Assembly (NCBI RefSeq): GCF_008000995.1 | Contig: NZ_CP042828.1 | Location: 4,702,882-4,766,881 of the forward strand | Source of the DNA: Ruania zhangjianzhongii | GTDB taxonomy: Bacteria; Actinomycetota; Actinomycetes; Actinomycetales; Beutenbergiaceae | Direction of reading: 5' to 3' | DNA: 64,000 nucleotides | Shown here: piece by piece, positions 8,975 to 17,280 of the stretch | Layout: every line of letters starts with the position of its first letter | How positions within the stretch are numbered: the stretch's first letter is position 1 | The notes under the pieces: generated by a model | What the model saw: the letters and a program-made list of their open reading frames with translations, nothing else | Databases searched by the model: none | What the model was told of the DNA's origin: nothing | Translations under genes and position numbers: made by a program

Positions 8975-9641
8975 GCAGCTGCGCCTTCCCGTCCACGATC
9001 TCCACCACATCGTCGGCCTGCGCCAGCTGGTCGTGGTCGTGGGTGACCATCACCGTGGCCACGTCCCGCTCCAGGGTGAGCCGGCGAAGCAACCCGAGCA
9101 CGGCGGCGCCGCGCTCGGAGTCCAGGGCGCTGGTCGGTTCATCCACGAGCAGCAGACTGGGCTCGTTCATCAGCCCACGGGCGATCGTCACCCGCTGGCG
9201 CTGACCACCGGAGAGCTGGTGCGGGCGCCGGCCCGCCTGCTTGGCCAGGCCGACGGCGTCGAGCAGCTCCATCGCCTGCTTCTCGGCCTTCGCCACCGAC
9301 CGGCCACCCAGGTGCGCCATCACGGTCAACTGCTCCAGGGCAGTCAGCGACGCGAGCAGGTTGGAGGTCTGGAACACGATGCCGATCTCCTCCCGGCGTA
9401 CTCGGGCCCGCTCACCGCTGCTCAGTGCGGTCAGCTCGGTCCCGTCCAGCAGCACCTGCCCCTCCTCGGGGGTGATCAGCGTGGCGGCCACGGCGAGCAG
9501 ACTGGACTTGCCAGAGCCGGAGGGCCCGACGACGGCGGTCACCCGGCCCGGTTCGGCGCGCATGGTCACGTGGTCCAGCGCGGTCAGTCGGGAGTCGCCG
9601 TCGGGGTAGGTGAGGGTGATGTCAGTCAGCTGCAGGGTCAT
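8958..9641 (-). CDS. ABC transporter ATP-binding protein (MacB/LolD class)
   Basis: ATPase of 227 residues with Walker A (GPSGSGKSS at about 39-47), a Q-loop (VFQTSNLLASLTALEQ), the signature LSGGQRQRV, Walker B (LLLVDEPTSALD) and the H-loop His (VTHDHD). The class pairs with FtsX-like permeases that export substrates or act mechanically in the envelope. The permease gene lies 69 bases upstream on the same strand. AAGGAG precedes the ATG. Its 3' end overlaps the 3' end of the convergent nuclease gene by 17 bases. Confidence 0.92.
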   Translation of the reverse strand: MTLQLTDITLTYPDGDSRLTALDHVTMRAEPGRVTAVVGPSGSGKSSLLAVAATLITPEEGQVLLDGTELTALSSGERARVRREEIGIVFQTSNLLASLTALEQLTVMAHLGGRSVAKAEKQAMELLDAVGLAKQAGRRPHQLSGGQRQRVTIARGLMNEPSLLLVDEPTSALDSERGAAVLGLLRRLTLERDVATVMVTHDHDQLAQADDVVEIVDGKAQLLTGAV

Positions 9642-9710
9642 CGGATTCTCCTTCAGGGCGGTCGGGCAGTACGGCAGCAGTCAAGCGAGTGTGGCGACGC
9701 AGGGTGCGCG

Positions 9711-10784
9711 TCAACGAGCGCTGCCCAGAGCAGTCAGCGGGTCGACGGAAACGATCTGACGCAGCGAGACCGCCGCCCCGAGCAGGCCGAGCACGATCAG
9801 TAACCCCATCGGGACCAGCACTGTCGCGGCGTCCAGCACGAACGGCACCACCCCCGCCGCGAGCGCGCCGATTCCGGTGGCCACCCCGGCACCGAGCACG
9901 GTCCCGAGGAGCAGGAGCACCAGCGCCTGACCCACCGCGTCCTTCACCAGGTAGCCGGTCGAGGCGCCGACAGCCTTGAGCACAGCGATCTCCGGGGTGC
10001 GCTGGACCGTCCACACGGTGAAGAACGCGCCGATCACCAGAGCAGAGATCACCAGCAGCAGGCCGCGCATCAGCTGCAGCGAACCGTTCTCGCTGCTGAA
10101 CGAGGCCAGCGCCTGCACCGAGTCGGCCAGCGGCACGGTCTCGGTGCCGGCAGCCGCATCGGCGGCCTCCCGATCGGTGTCGGTGAGCCCGTCGGTGGTC
10201 AGCACCAGCACCGTGGCGGCATTGGCGTGCTGCTCACCGCCGTCGGGGTCCAACCCGGCCGGCAGCCACGCCACCGGCATGTGCGAGTACGCGTCGTCGC
10301 CGCTGATCCCGCCCACCTGCAGGGCTTCGCCGCCGATCGTGACCTCGTCCCCGGCCGTCAGGTCGAGATCGTCCGCCACCGATTCGGGCAGCAACACCTG
10401 CCCGTCCGGCACGTCCGCCGGCGGCAGCGCGGACCCTTCCGGAACTGCGAACGCGGCCACCGTCGCGGACCGCTCCCCCACGGTCATCCGGCTGGTGCGG
10501 ATCTGCAGCGGCTGTACCTCAGACACCCCGGACTCCTCCTGCCAGACCTGAGCGGCGCCGTCGGGAATCAACGACTCGGAGAAGCTCAGCGACTGACCCT
10601 CCGGCGGTGCGGCGAAGACCACCTCGTCCCCGGGTAGCCCGAGGATGGCGGAGGTGTTCTCCCGGGCGAGCCCCGCCGTCAGCCCGGAGAGCAGCACCAC
10701 GAGCAGGGTGATCAGGGCGACCACCCCGCCCATCAGGGCGAACCGGCCCTTGGCGAACTTCAGATCTCGGACGGCAACGAACAT
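9711..10784 (-). CDS. FtsX-like ABC transporter permease
   Basis: 357-residue permease of MacB/FtsX topology: one N-terminal membrane helix (about 17-38), a large extracytoplasmic domain (about 40-230), then three helices (about 240-265, 285-310, 325-345). The C-terminal SVDPLTALG is the family's typical ending near the membrane (the P-x-x-AL motif). GAGGAG sits at good distance from the ATG. Together with the downstream ATPase it makes a two-gene exporter. It diverges from a histidine kinase/response regulator pair, which probably regulates it in response to envelope stress or an antimicrobial. Confidence 0.9.
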   Translation of the reverse strand: MFVAVRDLKFAKGRFALMGGVVALITLLVVLLSGLTAGLARENTSAILGLPGDEVVFAAPPEGQSLSFSESLIPDGAAQVWQEESGVSEVQPLQIRTSRMTVGERSATVAAFAVPEGSALPPADVPDGQVLLPESVADDLDLTAGDEVTIGGEALQVGGISGDDAYSHMPVAWLPAGLDPDGGEQHANAATVLVLTTDGLTDTDREAADAAAGTETVPLADSVQALASFSSENGSLQLMRGLLLVISALVIGAFFTVWTVQRTPEIAVLKAVGASTGYLVKDAVGQALVLLLLGTVLGAGVATGIGALAAGVVPFVLDAATVLVPMGLLIVLGLLGAAVSLRQIVSVDPLTALGSAR

Positions 10785-10938
10785 CGCAGGCTCCTCGGGC
10801 AGTGTGCGGCTTTTCGGTATGACTCCACTCTTCTCGGCCGGCGACGGCGCAGCATCGCCCGGCAGAGGGCAGTTCCGCTGCCGTTCGGTGCAGGTGGCGC
10901 TCCACCATTCGATTGATGCCGGTCAGAGGCGGCGGCCC

Positions 10939-10944
10939 TAGGCT
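10939..10944 (+). promoter_or_regulatory. -10 box TAGGCT for the histidine kinase operon
   Basis: TAGGCT lies nine bases before the kinase ATG, consistent with a leaderless or near-leaderless message. A TTGATG at 10913-10918 could serve as -35, but the 20-base spacing is long. Confidence 0.4.
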
Positions 10945-10953
10945 GTGCTCACC

Positions 10954-12138
10954 ATGTCTGAGCGCACTCTCACTCCGGTGCCGTGGCTGCTGCGAGCATG
11001 CCTGCACCTGTTGGTGGTGGCGCTGCTCCTGCTGGCCGCGGTGCGCGCGCTGCTCAGCGGTGAGCACGCGGTAGGTGTGGTGGTGACGTCCGCCCTCGTC
11101 GCCCTCGTCTACGCCGCCGGGCCGCTCCTGGCCCCGGTGCGCCGGTCCGCGGCCGGCGCCGGACTCTGGCTCGGCGTGCTGCTGCTGTGCTGGCTGGTGC
11201 TGCTCACCCTCACCCCGGACGCGATCTGGCTGGCTTTTGCCTGGTACTTCCTGCTGCTGCACCTGTTGCCGTGGCAGGTGGGGCTGACGCTGGTGGCGGT
11301 GACCACAGCGGTGGCGATCGGGGGCTTCGCCTGGCACCAGCCGACCTTCACCGCGGCGATGGCGATCGGGCCGGTGATCGGGGCAGCGGTGGTGATCGCG
11401 ACCGTCTGGGGCTTCTCTCAGCTGAATGCGGAGTCCGAGCGGCGGCGGGCGCTGATCGCCGAACTGCGCGCCACCCGTGCGGAGCTGGCTACTGCGGAAC
11501 GGGAGCAGGGGGTACTCGCGGAGCGGGAACGACTGGCCCGGGAGATCCACGACACCCTCACCCAGGGCTTCTCCTCGGTGAACCTGCTGCTCACCGCTGC
11601 CGAGCACCAGCTCGCCGAGCGTCCGGACCTGGCCGAGACTGCGGGCCACGTGCAGCGGGCGCGGCAGGTCGCGGTGGACAACCTCGGCGAGGCGCGCAGC
11701 CTGGTGCGCGCGCTGGCGCCGCCGAACCTGCGCAGCACCTCCCTGGTGGGCGCGCTGGAACGGCTGAGCGCGCAGACCTCACCGCCGGAGGTGTCCTTCC
11801 ACGCCGAGGGTGAGCCGCTGGCGTTGCCGACGGCGCTGGAAGTAGCGCTGCTGCGGATCGCGCAGTCCGCACTGGCGAACACAGTCCGGCATGCCCGCGC
11901 CAGCCGTGCCACGATCACGCTGACCTTTCTCAGCTCAGAGGTACGGCTGGACCTGGTGGACGACGGGGTGGGCTTCGACCCGGCCGCCCTTCCGCCCGGG
12001 CCAGGCCCCGAGGGCGGTTTCGGGCTGACCTCGATGCGCTCGCGTGCCGCCGAGCTCGGTGGCACGCTGACTGTGGAGTCCGCGCCCGGGCAGGGCACGG
12101 CGTTGAGCGTGCACTTCACGCTCGGGGAGGAGAGCTGA
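10954..12138 (+). CDS. Sensor histidine kinase (NarX/DesK class)
   Basis: 394 residues. Five to six hydrophobic helices at about 12-155 form an intramembrane sensor with no large external domain. HisKA_3 dimerisation helix follows with REIHDTLTQGFSSVNLLL; the phosphoacceptor is His199. The HATPase domain shows ALANTVRHARA (N box), LVDDGVGFDP (G1) and GGFGLTSMRSRAAELGG (G2). The ATG at the TAGGCT box was preferred over an upstream GTG. It overlaps the response-regulator gene by one base (TGATG). Intramembrane sensing and the divergent FtsX exporter suggest detection of envelope perturbation. Confidence 0.92.
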   Translation: MSERTLTPVPWLLRACLHLLVVALLLLAAVRALLSGEHAVGVVVTSALVALVYAAGPLLAPVRRSAAGAGLWLGVLLLCWLVLLTLTPDAIWLAFAWYFLLLHLLPWQVGLTLVAVTTAVAIGGFAWHQPTFTAAMAIGPVIGAAVVIATVWGFSQLNAESERRRALIAELRATRAELATAEREQGVLAERERLAREIHDTLTQGFSSVNLLLTAAEHQLAERPDLAETAGHVQRARQVAVDNLGEARSLVRALAPPNLRSTSLVGALERLSAQTSPPEVSFHAEGEPLALPTALEVALLRIAQSALANTVRHARASRATITLTFLSSEVRLDLVDDGVGFDPAALPPGPGPEGGFGLTSMRSRAAELGGTLTVESAPGQGTALSVHFTLGEES

Positions 12139-12773
12139 TGATCGACCTGCTGCTGGCCGACGATCACCCGGTCGTGCGAGCCGGGCTCCGCGCGGTACTC
12201 GAGCTGGCCGACGACGTGCAGGTGGTGGCCGAGGCGGGCACGGCGGCTGAGGCGGTCCAGGTGGCCGGGAAGCTCCGAGAGGAGGGCAGGCTGGACGTGG
12301 TGCTGATGGATCTGCAGTTCGGCCAGGAGATGGCGGGGATCGGCGCGACCGAGCAGATCGCGGCGCTCCCGGACCCGCCGCGAGTGCTCATCCTCACCAC
12401 CTATGACACCGATGCCGACATCCTCGCGGCGGTGGAGGCGGGGGCTGCCGGGTACCTGCTCAAAGACGCTCCGCCGGAGGAACTGCTCACCGCCGTCCGC
12501 ACCGCCGCCGCCGGGCAGTCCGCACTGGCGCCGGCGGTGGCGCTGCGGCTGATGGACCGGATGCGCTCCCCCGCCCGCGCGCTCTCCGCACGCGAGATCG
12601 ACGTCCTCACCCAGGTGGCGGCCGGGATGTCCAACCAGCAGATCGCCCGCGCGCTGTTCATCTCCGAGGCCACGGTCAAGTCCCACCTGGTGCACATCTA
12701 CACCAAGCTCGGCGTCGAGTCGCGCACGGCCGCCGCTGCAGAGGCGGCGCGGCAGGGGCTGATCCGACGCTGA
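12138..12773 (+). CDS. NarL/FixJ-family response regulator
   Basis: 211 residues: receiver domain (1-120) with acidic pair Asp8/Asp9, phosphoacceptor Asp58 (VVLMDLQF), Thr87 and the Lys of GYLLKDA; LuxR-type helix-turn-helix (about 145-205) with LSAREIDVLTQVAAGMSNQQIARALFISEATVKSHL. It is the cognate partner of the kinase that ends one base into it. Likely targets are the divergent ABC exporter genes and its own promoter. The gene ends before a hairpin shared with tetR. Confidence 0.93.
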   Translation: MIDLLLADDHPVVRAGLRAVLELADDVQVVAEAGTAAEAVQVAGKLREEGRLDVVLMDLQFGQEMAGIGATEQIAALPDPPRVLILTTYDTDADILAAVEAGAAGYLLKDAPPEELLTAVRTAAAGQSALAPAVALRLMDRMRSPARALSAREIDVLTQVAAGMSNQQIARALFISEATVKSHLVHIYTKLGVESRTAAAAEAARQGLIRR

Positions 12774-12792
12774 CACTCCGGACCCGAACCCC

Positions 12793-12918
12793 TCGGAGGC
12801 AAGTGACGGGACCCGGAGGGCGTCGGAGGCAGGCTCCGGCGCCAGGCCCTCGTCGGAGGTAGGTTGCGGGATCGGAGGCAAGGCACACCCCGCCTCCATC
12901 CCCGCAACCTACCTCCGA
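12793..12918. terminator. Bidirectional hairpin with 18-bp arms and 30-base-period repeats
   Basis: TCGGAGGTAGGTTGCGGG at 12853-12870 is exactly complementary to 12901-12918, and GGAGGC/GCCTCC inside the 30-base loop can form a second stem. The right arm includes the last codons of the tetR gene. TCGGAGG recurs at 12793, 12823 and 12853, exactly 30 bases apart, and again at 12872. It probably terminates the response regulator transcript and the tetR transcript, and may belong to a dispersed repeat family. Confidence 0.6.
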
Positions 12919-13532
12919 TGCAGCCCAGTCACCTCGGCGGCCAACATCCGGTGCAGCAGGTCGAAGACCCGACCGGTGAACTGCTCGGCGCTGCCGGAGG
13001 CCATCGCCTCCTCCTGCTGCACCGCCCACTCATCGAGGGTGCGCAGCACAGCGGCCACCAACTGCTGCTGCAGGTCCGCCGGGAGCTCGGTACGCACCTG
13101 ACCGGCACCGCGCCCGGCAGCGAGCACCTGGCCCACCCAGTCCTCGATCTGACCGATGGCGCCGACGGCGGGGGCGGACCCGGCATAGACCATCCGGCCG
13201 AGCAGGAGAGCGTCCTCATTGCCCACCAGCGCCTCGGTGAGCTGGGCGACCAGATCCCGCGTCATCGGCCAGAACTGCGGCCCGGCGAACGCTGCCGGTT
13301 CGGGCACCTGCAGCTCGGCGCCGACCTCGGCGGCCAGGTCGGCAGCGGTGAGCTCGAACAGTTCCTGCTTGGCCGCGAGCAGGTGATAGAAGGAGCTCTT
13401 GCTCATCCCCATCGCGGCGATGATCCGGTTCAACGACGCCCCGGCGAACCCCGCGGTCGCGAACTCCTGAGCGGCCAGCCGCACCAGAGTTCTGCGCCGG
13501 TCGGGAGCGAGCCGCTCGAGTGCTGTCGTCAC
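12909..13532 (-). CDS. TetR-family transcriptional repressor
   Basis: 207 residues with an N-terminal TetR helix-turn-helix: RLAAQEFATAGFAGASLNRI then MGMSKSSFYHLLAAKQELF. The C-terminal ligand domain is Ala/Gln-rich and not specific to a ligand. Start is a GTG with TAGGAT six bases upstream, a leaderless arrangement; no Shine-Dalgarno sequence. It diverges from a FAD monooxygenase, and two near-identical 16-bp inverted repeats lie between them, so it most likely represses the monooxygenase and perhaps itself, with the enzyme's substrate as inducer. Confidence 0.9.
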   Translation of the reverse strand: MTTALERLAPDRRRTLVRLAAQEFATAGFAGASLNRIIAAMGMSKSSFYHLLAAKQELFELTAADLAAEVGAELQVPEPAAFAGPQFWPMTRDLVAQLTEALVGNEDALLLGRMVYAGSAPAVGAIGQIEDWVGQVLAAGRGAGQVRTELPADLQQQLVAAVLRTLDEWAVQQEEAMASGSAEQFTGRVFDLLHRMLAAEVTGLHRR

Positions 13533-13561
13533 GCCGCGATCCTAGCGGCTCAGAGCAACAC

Positions 13562-13577
13562 TGGACCACCCGGTCCA
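13562..13577. promoter_or_regulatory. TetR operator 1
   Basis: TGGACCACCCGGTCCA: half-sites TGGACC and GGTCCA around a 4-base centre. It lies upstream of the monooxygenase -10 (TACGCT at 13586-13591) and downstream of the tetR -10 box, where it could affect both genes. Confidence 0.75.
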
Positions 13578-13595
13578 AAAAGGCGTACGCTTGAG

Positions 13596-13611
13596 TGGAC
13601 CACCCAGTCCA
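13596..13611. promoter_or_regulatory. TetR operator 2
   Basis: TGGACCACCCAGTCCA, one base different from operator 1 and 34 bases from it centre to centre. It covers the expected monooxygenase transcription start just after TACGCT, so a bound repressor would block initiation. Confidence 0.75.
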
Positions 13612-13629
13612 CACCACGCGGAGGCCCCG

Positions 13630-15003
13630 ATGCCACTCGTTCCCACCACGCTGTCGGATCAGATCCAGGCTGCCGCCGAGGACCCGTTGCGGGTACTGGT
13701 GGTGGGAGCCGGGATGGCCGGACTGACCACCGCTCAGCTGCTCCGGGGCGCCGGGCTGCACCCGGTCCTCGTCGACCGGATGGCGGATGAAACCCATCCC
13801 GGTTACATGCTCGCGATGATGCCGATGATCAATCCTGCGCTGGACGATCTGGACGCCTGGACCAGCTACCGCGAGCGAAGCATCGAGTTCACCCAGTTCC
13901 GGGTGCGTGCCCACACCGGCCGCACGCTGCGCACCGATTCCCTCACCGAGGTCCTGGGCCGGTTCGGCGAATACCGGGGTATCGAGCGCGGCGAGCTGAT
14001 CGAGGTACTCAGCCACGCGGGCGCCCCGGTGGCCATGGCCACCACGGTGAGCGACCTGCGGGAGCTGCCGGACGCCGTCGAGGTGACCTTCCGCCAAGGC
14101 GAGCAGACCAGCACGGCTCGCTTCGACGTCGTGGTGGTCGCTGACGGGATCGGCTCGCGTACCCGCGCTCTGGTTCCCGGCGGGCGGGACACGTCGAGCA
14201 CCGACACCGGCTGGGGTGGCTGGGTGGTCTGGGCGCCCGACGACGACGAAGGTGAGATCGGCGAGGAGCTCTGGGGGGCGGGGATCTTTCTCGGCATCTA
14301 CCCGGTGCTGGGCCGCCGCGGGGCGTTCATCGGTGGCCCGATGGCTGCCACGGCGGCCGGGCCGGCGGAGTTCGTCGCCCGGGTGCGGCAGCGGCTGAGG
14401 ACTGTCGATGCCCGGGTGGAACGGGTCCTCCAGGCACTCCTGGCCGACCCTGACCCGTACTTCTGGCCGCTGAAGGATGTCCGCGCGTCCCGATGGACGA
14501 CCGCCCGGACCTTGCTGCTCGGCGATGCCGCGGCCGGCTTCCTGCCCACCGCAGGAGTGGGGGCGGGGATGGCGATCGAGTCGGCCTGGGTGCTGGCCCG
14601 CATGCTGATCGCCACGCTCCCGACGGCGGAGCACGGCCGGGCAGGTTCTCTCCCCTCTGCAGATCTCGCCCAGGCGAAGCCGATCGCCTCGGGAGATCCC
14701 GCTCCGGTGCTCGCCGCTTACGAGAAGGCGCAGCGCCCCCGGGTCGAGACTGCTCAGGACACCTCCCGCGGCCTGGCCCGGCTGATGTTCTCCGAAAGCA
14801 GGCTGTTCGCCACTCTCCGGGACGCCGTTCTCCGGATGCTGACCGTGGAGCGGGCGATCCGGCCGATCGTCCACCTCCTCGAGCATCCGCCCCGCCCCGA
14901 AGCTGTCCGGCAAGGCGTGGGGGGCAGCGCCCACCCGACCGGGCGACGAGGGCGCGAAACGGGCGGCCCTGTCGCCGAGGAGGGGAATGTTTCGCGCCGC
15001 TGA
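13630..15003 (+). CDS. FAD-dependent monooxygenase (aromatic hydroxylase fold)
   Basis: 457 residues with group A flavoprotein monooxygenase landmarks: N-terminal dinucleotide-binding VLVVGAGMAGLTTAQLL, a mid-protein DVVVVADGIGSRTR (the DG motif), and LLLGDAAAGFLPTAGVGAGMAIES (the GD motif). It would hydroxylate or epoxidise an aromatic or polyketide-like compound with NAD(P)H; the substrate is unknown. GGAGG lies five bases before the ATG. Regulated by the divergent TetR protein. The last codons contain a 10-bp inverted repeat GGCGCGAAAC/GTTTCGCGCC (14951-14998), perhaps a terminator overlapping the coding end. Confidence 0.88.
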   Translation: MPLVPTTLSDQIQAAAEDPLRVLVVGAGMAGLTTAQLLRGAGLHPVLVDRMADETHPGYMLAMMPMINPALDDLDAWTSYRERSIEFTQFRVRAHTGRTLRTDSLTEVLGRFGEYRGIERGELIEVLSHAGAPVAMATTVSDLRELPDAVEVTFRQGEQTSTARFDVVVVADGIGSRTRALVPGGRDTSSTDTGWGGWVVWAPDDDEGEIGEELWGAGIFLGIYPVLGRRGAFIGGPMAATAAGPAEFVARVRQRLRTVDARVERVLQALLADPDPYFWPLKDVRASRWTTARTLLLGDAAAGFLPTAGVGAGMAIESAWVLARMLIATLPTAEHGRAGSLPSADLAQAKPIASGDPAPVLAAYEKAQRPRVETAQDTSRGLARLMFSESRLFATLRDAVLRMLTVERAIRPIVHLLEHPPRPEAVRQGVGGSAHPTGRRGRETGGPVAEEGNVSRR

Positions 15004-15102
15004 CAACGAAGCCACAACGCTCTGGCCACAGGTCGGGAACGGTTTCGTGGCGATTCGGTGACGGCCCGTTTTTCCGCGAATTCTGCCCATAACGTCACGG
15101 TC

Positions 15103-15966
15103 ATGAACACCACGACACGAGTACTTGCCGGCGTTGCGTTGGCCGTCGGCCTAGTGGGTTGTAGTGCCGCAGGCACGCACAGCGGCGGCACGGACGGCAG
15201 CGCCGACCTGGCCCACAGCGGCGCCGAATCGGCTCCGCAGGACGTGGCTGACCGGGACGTCTCCGGTCCGGAGGTGGAGCGGCAGATCATCACCACCGCA
15301 CGGGCCACGGTCCAGGTGGACGACCCTGCCGGGAGCGCGGACAGCCTGGCGGAGCTGGTGACCGGTCTCGGCGGCCGGGTGGACGACCGGCACACCTGGG
15401 CCGGAGAGGACGCCGACGAGGCGCCACCGCGCGCGTCGATCACCCTGCGGGTGCCGTCCGGGGACCTCACCACGGTGATCGAGGACCTGGCCGAGCTCGG
15501 CGACGTGCTCGAGGTGTCGCAGAGCAGTGAGGACGTCACCCAGCAGGTGGTGGACATCGATGCCCGCGTCGAGGCGCTGCGTACCTCGACCGACCGGTTG
15601 CGCGAGATCATGGCCGAGGCGTCCGATAGTGCCGACCTGCTCGAGGCGGAAACGGCGCTCAGCGAACGGCAGGCGGAGTTGGAGTCCTACCTGTCCCAGC
15701 GAGAGGCCCTCGCCGACCAGGTGGCGATGTCCACTCTGACCGTGGATCTGCAGCCGACCGCGGCGCCGGCGGAGGTACGTGCCTCCGGGTTCGCCGGCGG
15801 GCTGGCCAGCGGCTGGAACGCCCTGCTGGCCTTCCTCAGCACCGTGCTGGTGATCGCCGGGACGCTGGTGCCGTGGGTGGTGGCGATCGGGATCCCGGTG
15901 GCCGCGGTGCTCCTGGTGCTGCGTCGCCGCCGGCGGCGGCGGTCCGTGGCGGTCGCTGAGGCGTGA
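15103..15966 (+). CDS. DUF4349 lipoprotein
   Basis: 287 residues. Signal peptide ends in the lipobox LVGC with Cys20, so it is anchored outside the membrane; a spacer follows, then a DUF4349 domain (about 60-225) whose central part is a long helical hairpin (REIMAEASDSADLLEAET to ELESYLSQREAL), and a C-terminal membrane helix (about 240-275) with a basic RRRRRRRR-like end. The function of DUF4349 is not known. TAACGT is seven bases before the ATG, a leaderless-type start. The gene stands alone. Confidence 0.85.
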   Translation: MNTTTRVLAGVALAVGLVGCSAAGTHSGGTDGSADLAHSGAESAPQDVADRDVSGPEVERQIITTARATVQVDDPAGSADSLAELVTGLGGRVDDRHTWAGEDADEAPPRASITLRVPSGDLTTVIEDLAELGDVLEVSQSSEDVTQQVVDIDARVEALRTSTDRLREIMAEASDSADLLEAETALSERQAELESYLSQREALADQVAMSTLTVDLQPTAAPAEVRASGFAGGLASGWNALLAFLSTVLVIAGTLVPWVVAIGIPVAAVLLVLRRRRRRRSVAVAEA

Positions 15967-16026
15967 CGGCCCGTGGCGGCCGCCAGGCCTGATGGACAGC
16001 AGTGGCCGCTCAGGTGCGACGACCAG

Positions 16027-16241
16027 TCACCGCTGCGGGTGGTGCCCCGCGTCCTGCCATACGAAGCGGGGCACCAGCGCCAACAGGTCGCTGAGCAGGG
16101 TCATCCAGCCGTGGACCCTGGCCCATTGCTGCGGCCCCTGCCACCTGGGCCGGCGAAAGCCTCGGCTCCGCACGCCGACCACGGCATCGCCGTGCCCACT
16201 GCTGCGAGCACCAGGAGGATGGTCAGTAGCTGGCTATCCAT
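16027..16241 (-). pseudogene. Truncated, frameshifted copy of the neighbouring membrane-protein gene
   Basis: Reading leftward from an ATG, the first frame begins MDSQLLTILLVLAAVG, matching the MDSQ...LVGAV start of the upstream neighbour, and stops after 46 codons. In the next frame QQWARVHGWM matches the neighbour's QQWADAHGW, then the sequence jumps to LLSDLLALVPRFVW, matching the neighbour's C-terminal LLSGIVDQIPRFLW, and ends. The middle (about 150 residues) is missing. This reads as a tandem duplicate that lost its core and took a frameshift. The 15967-16317 gap holds nothing else I can support. Confidence 0.7.
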
Positions 16242-16317
16242 GGGCACCACCCCGCCCGAGCGCTGGCGCGCCGGGCCACCGAGGACGGGAACCGCAGACG
16301 TCCAGGACGCTCAGGTC

Positions 16318-17025
16318 TCACACCCCTGGGTGCCGGGCCGTTCCGCTCGCGTTCGGGTCATAGCCGACCTTCAGCCAGAGGAACCGGGGAATCTGGTCCA
16401 CGATGCCGGACAGCAGGTGCAGCGCCGGCGCGATCACGGACAGCTCCTGTTTACCGGAGCGCCAGAAGTAGATGTCGGCGCCCTCTACGGTGATCGCGGA
16501 CCCGTAAGCGTCCGGCTGCAGCAGCCGCTCCATCATCCGGGGGTGCAGGAAGTCGTAGGGAAACTGGCCCTCGGGCCCCTTCACCCGCCACCGGTCGTTG
16601 AACTGGGCCGACTCGAACTCGATGTCCTGGCCCCCGAAGAACTTCGCGATCGAGTCACCGACGCCCTCCGGTTCCAACCGGAGCCACGGCAACCGGGCCG
16701 GCAGGGAGAAGGCCACCACGTGGTGGTAGTGGGTGGTGCGGTTCTTCCCGCTGCCGGTGGTGTACTTGTAGGTGAACGAGGTAGCCGAGCGGCCGTTCCA
16801 GGTGCCGGTGAGCACGTTGATCGCGGCCCGGCTGCTGCCGCGGCGGAACGGCGGTGAGGACCAGCGCTTCACCAGCGAGCCGTCGGACCGGGTGTAGGTC
16901 CAGCCGTGCGCGTCTGCCCACTGCTGGGCGGCCTTCCGCCGTCGGTGGGCGATCACGAACTGGATCACTATCGCGACGGTGAACACCGCACCGACCAGAA
17001 CGTAGATCCATACCTGGCTGTCCAC
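16318..17025 (-). CDS. Conserved membrane-anchored protein of unknown function
   Basis: 235 residues: one N-terminal membrane helix (about 6-26), a basic RRRK stretch, then a cytoplasmic or external domain with HGWTYTRSDGSL, TSFTYKYTTGSG, HYHHVVAFSLPA and a C-terminal IPRFLWLKVGYDP. It resembles short actinobacterial proteins in which a DUF3137-like fold follows a membrane anchor, but I cannot name the family with confidence. Start is a GTG with only a distant GAGGGG. A decayed copy lies directly downstream on the same strand. Confidence 0.65.
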   Translation of the reverse strand: MDSQVWIYVLVGAVFTVAIVIQFVIAHRRRKAAQQWADAHGWTYTRSDGSLVKRWSSPPFRRGSSRAAINVLTGTWNGRSATSFTYKYTTGSGKNRTTHYHHVVAFSLPARLPWLRLEPEGVGDSIAKFFGGQDIEFESAQFNDRWRVKGPEGQFPYDFLHPRMMERLLQPDAYGSAITVEGADIYFWRSGKQELSVIAPALHLLSGIVDQIPRFLWLKVGYDPNASGTARHPGV

Positions 17026-17280
17026 GGTCGTGCCTACCCCTCGTTCTCCTACTTGGTCGCCACGGAGCCTAACAAGCCTGCCGCCGGGTAGCCGAACACG
17101 GCGTGGGGACTTCTCCCCTGGTCCGGCCGGTCAGCCGGCCGCCGTGCAGTGCGCACCGGGCCCGGGCGATGTGCCGATCTCGGGGAGGTGTGGTGGCTGC
17201 GGGGAGGTGCCGTGGCTGCCGCGAGCAGGTCTTGCGAAACCGTCCGGTTCTCGCTCGACCGGCTGGCAGGGTCGCCCCTT

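Noticed and set aside
12793-12890. CRISPR-like array from the 30-base-period repeats
   Set aside because: Only three short units (7-9 conserved bases) with no conserved long repeat, no spacers of independent sequence and no cas genes.
15973-16857. Long plus-strand reading frame across the pseudogene and membrane-protein region
   Set aside because: It is the antisense of the membrane-protein gene and has no Shine-Dalgarno sequence or conserved motif; high GC opens such frames.
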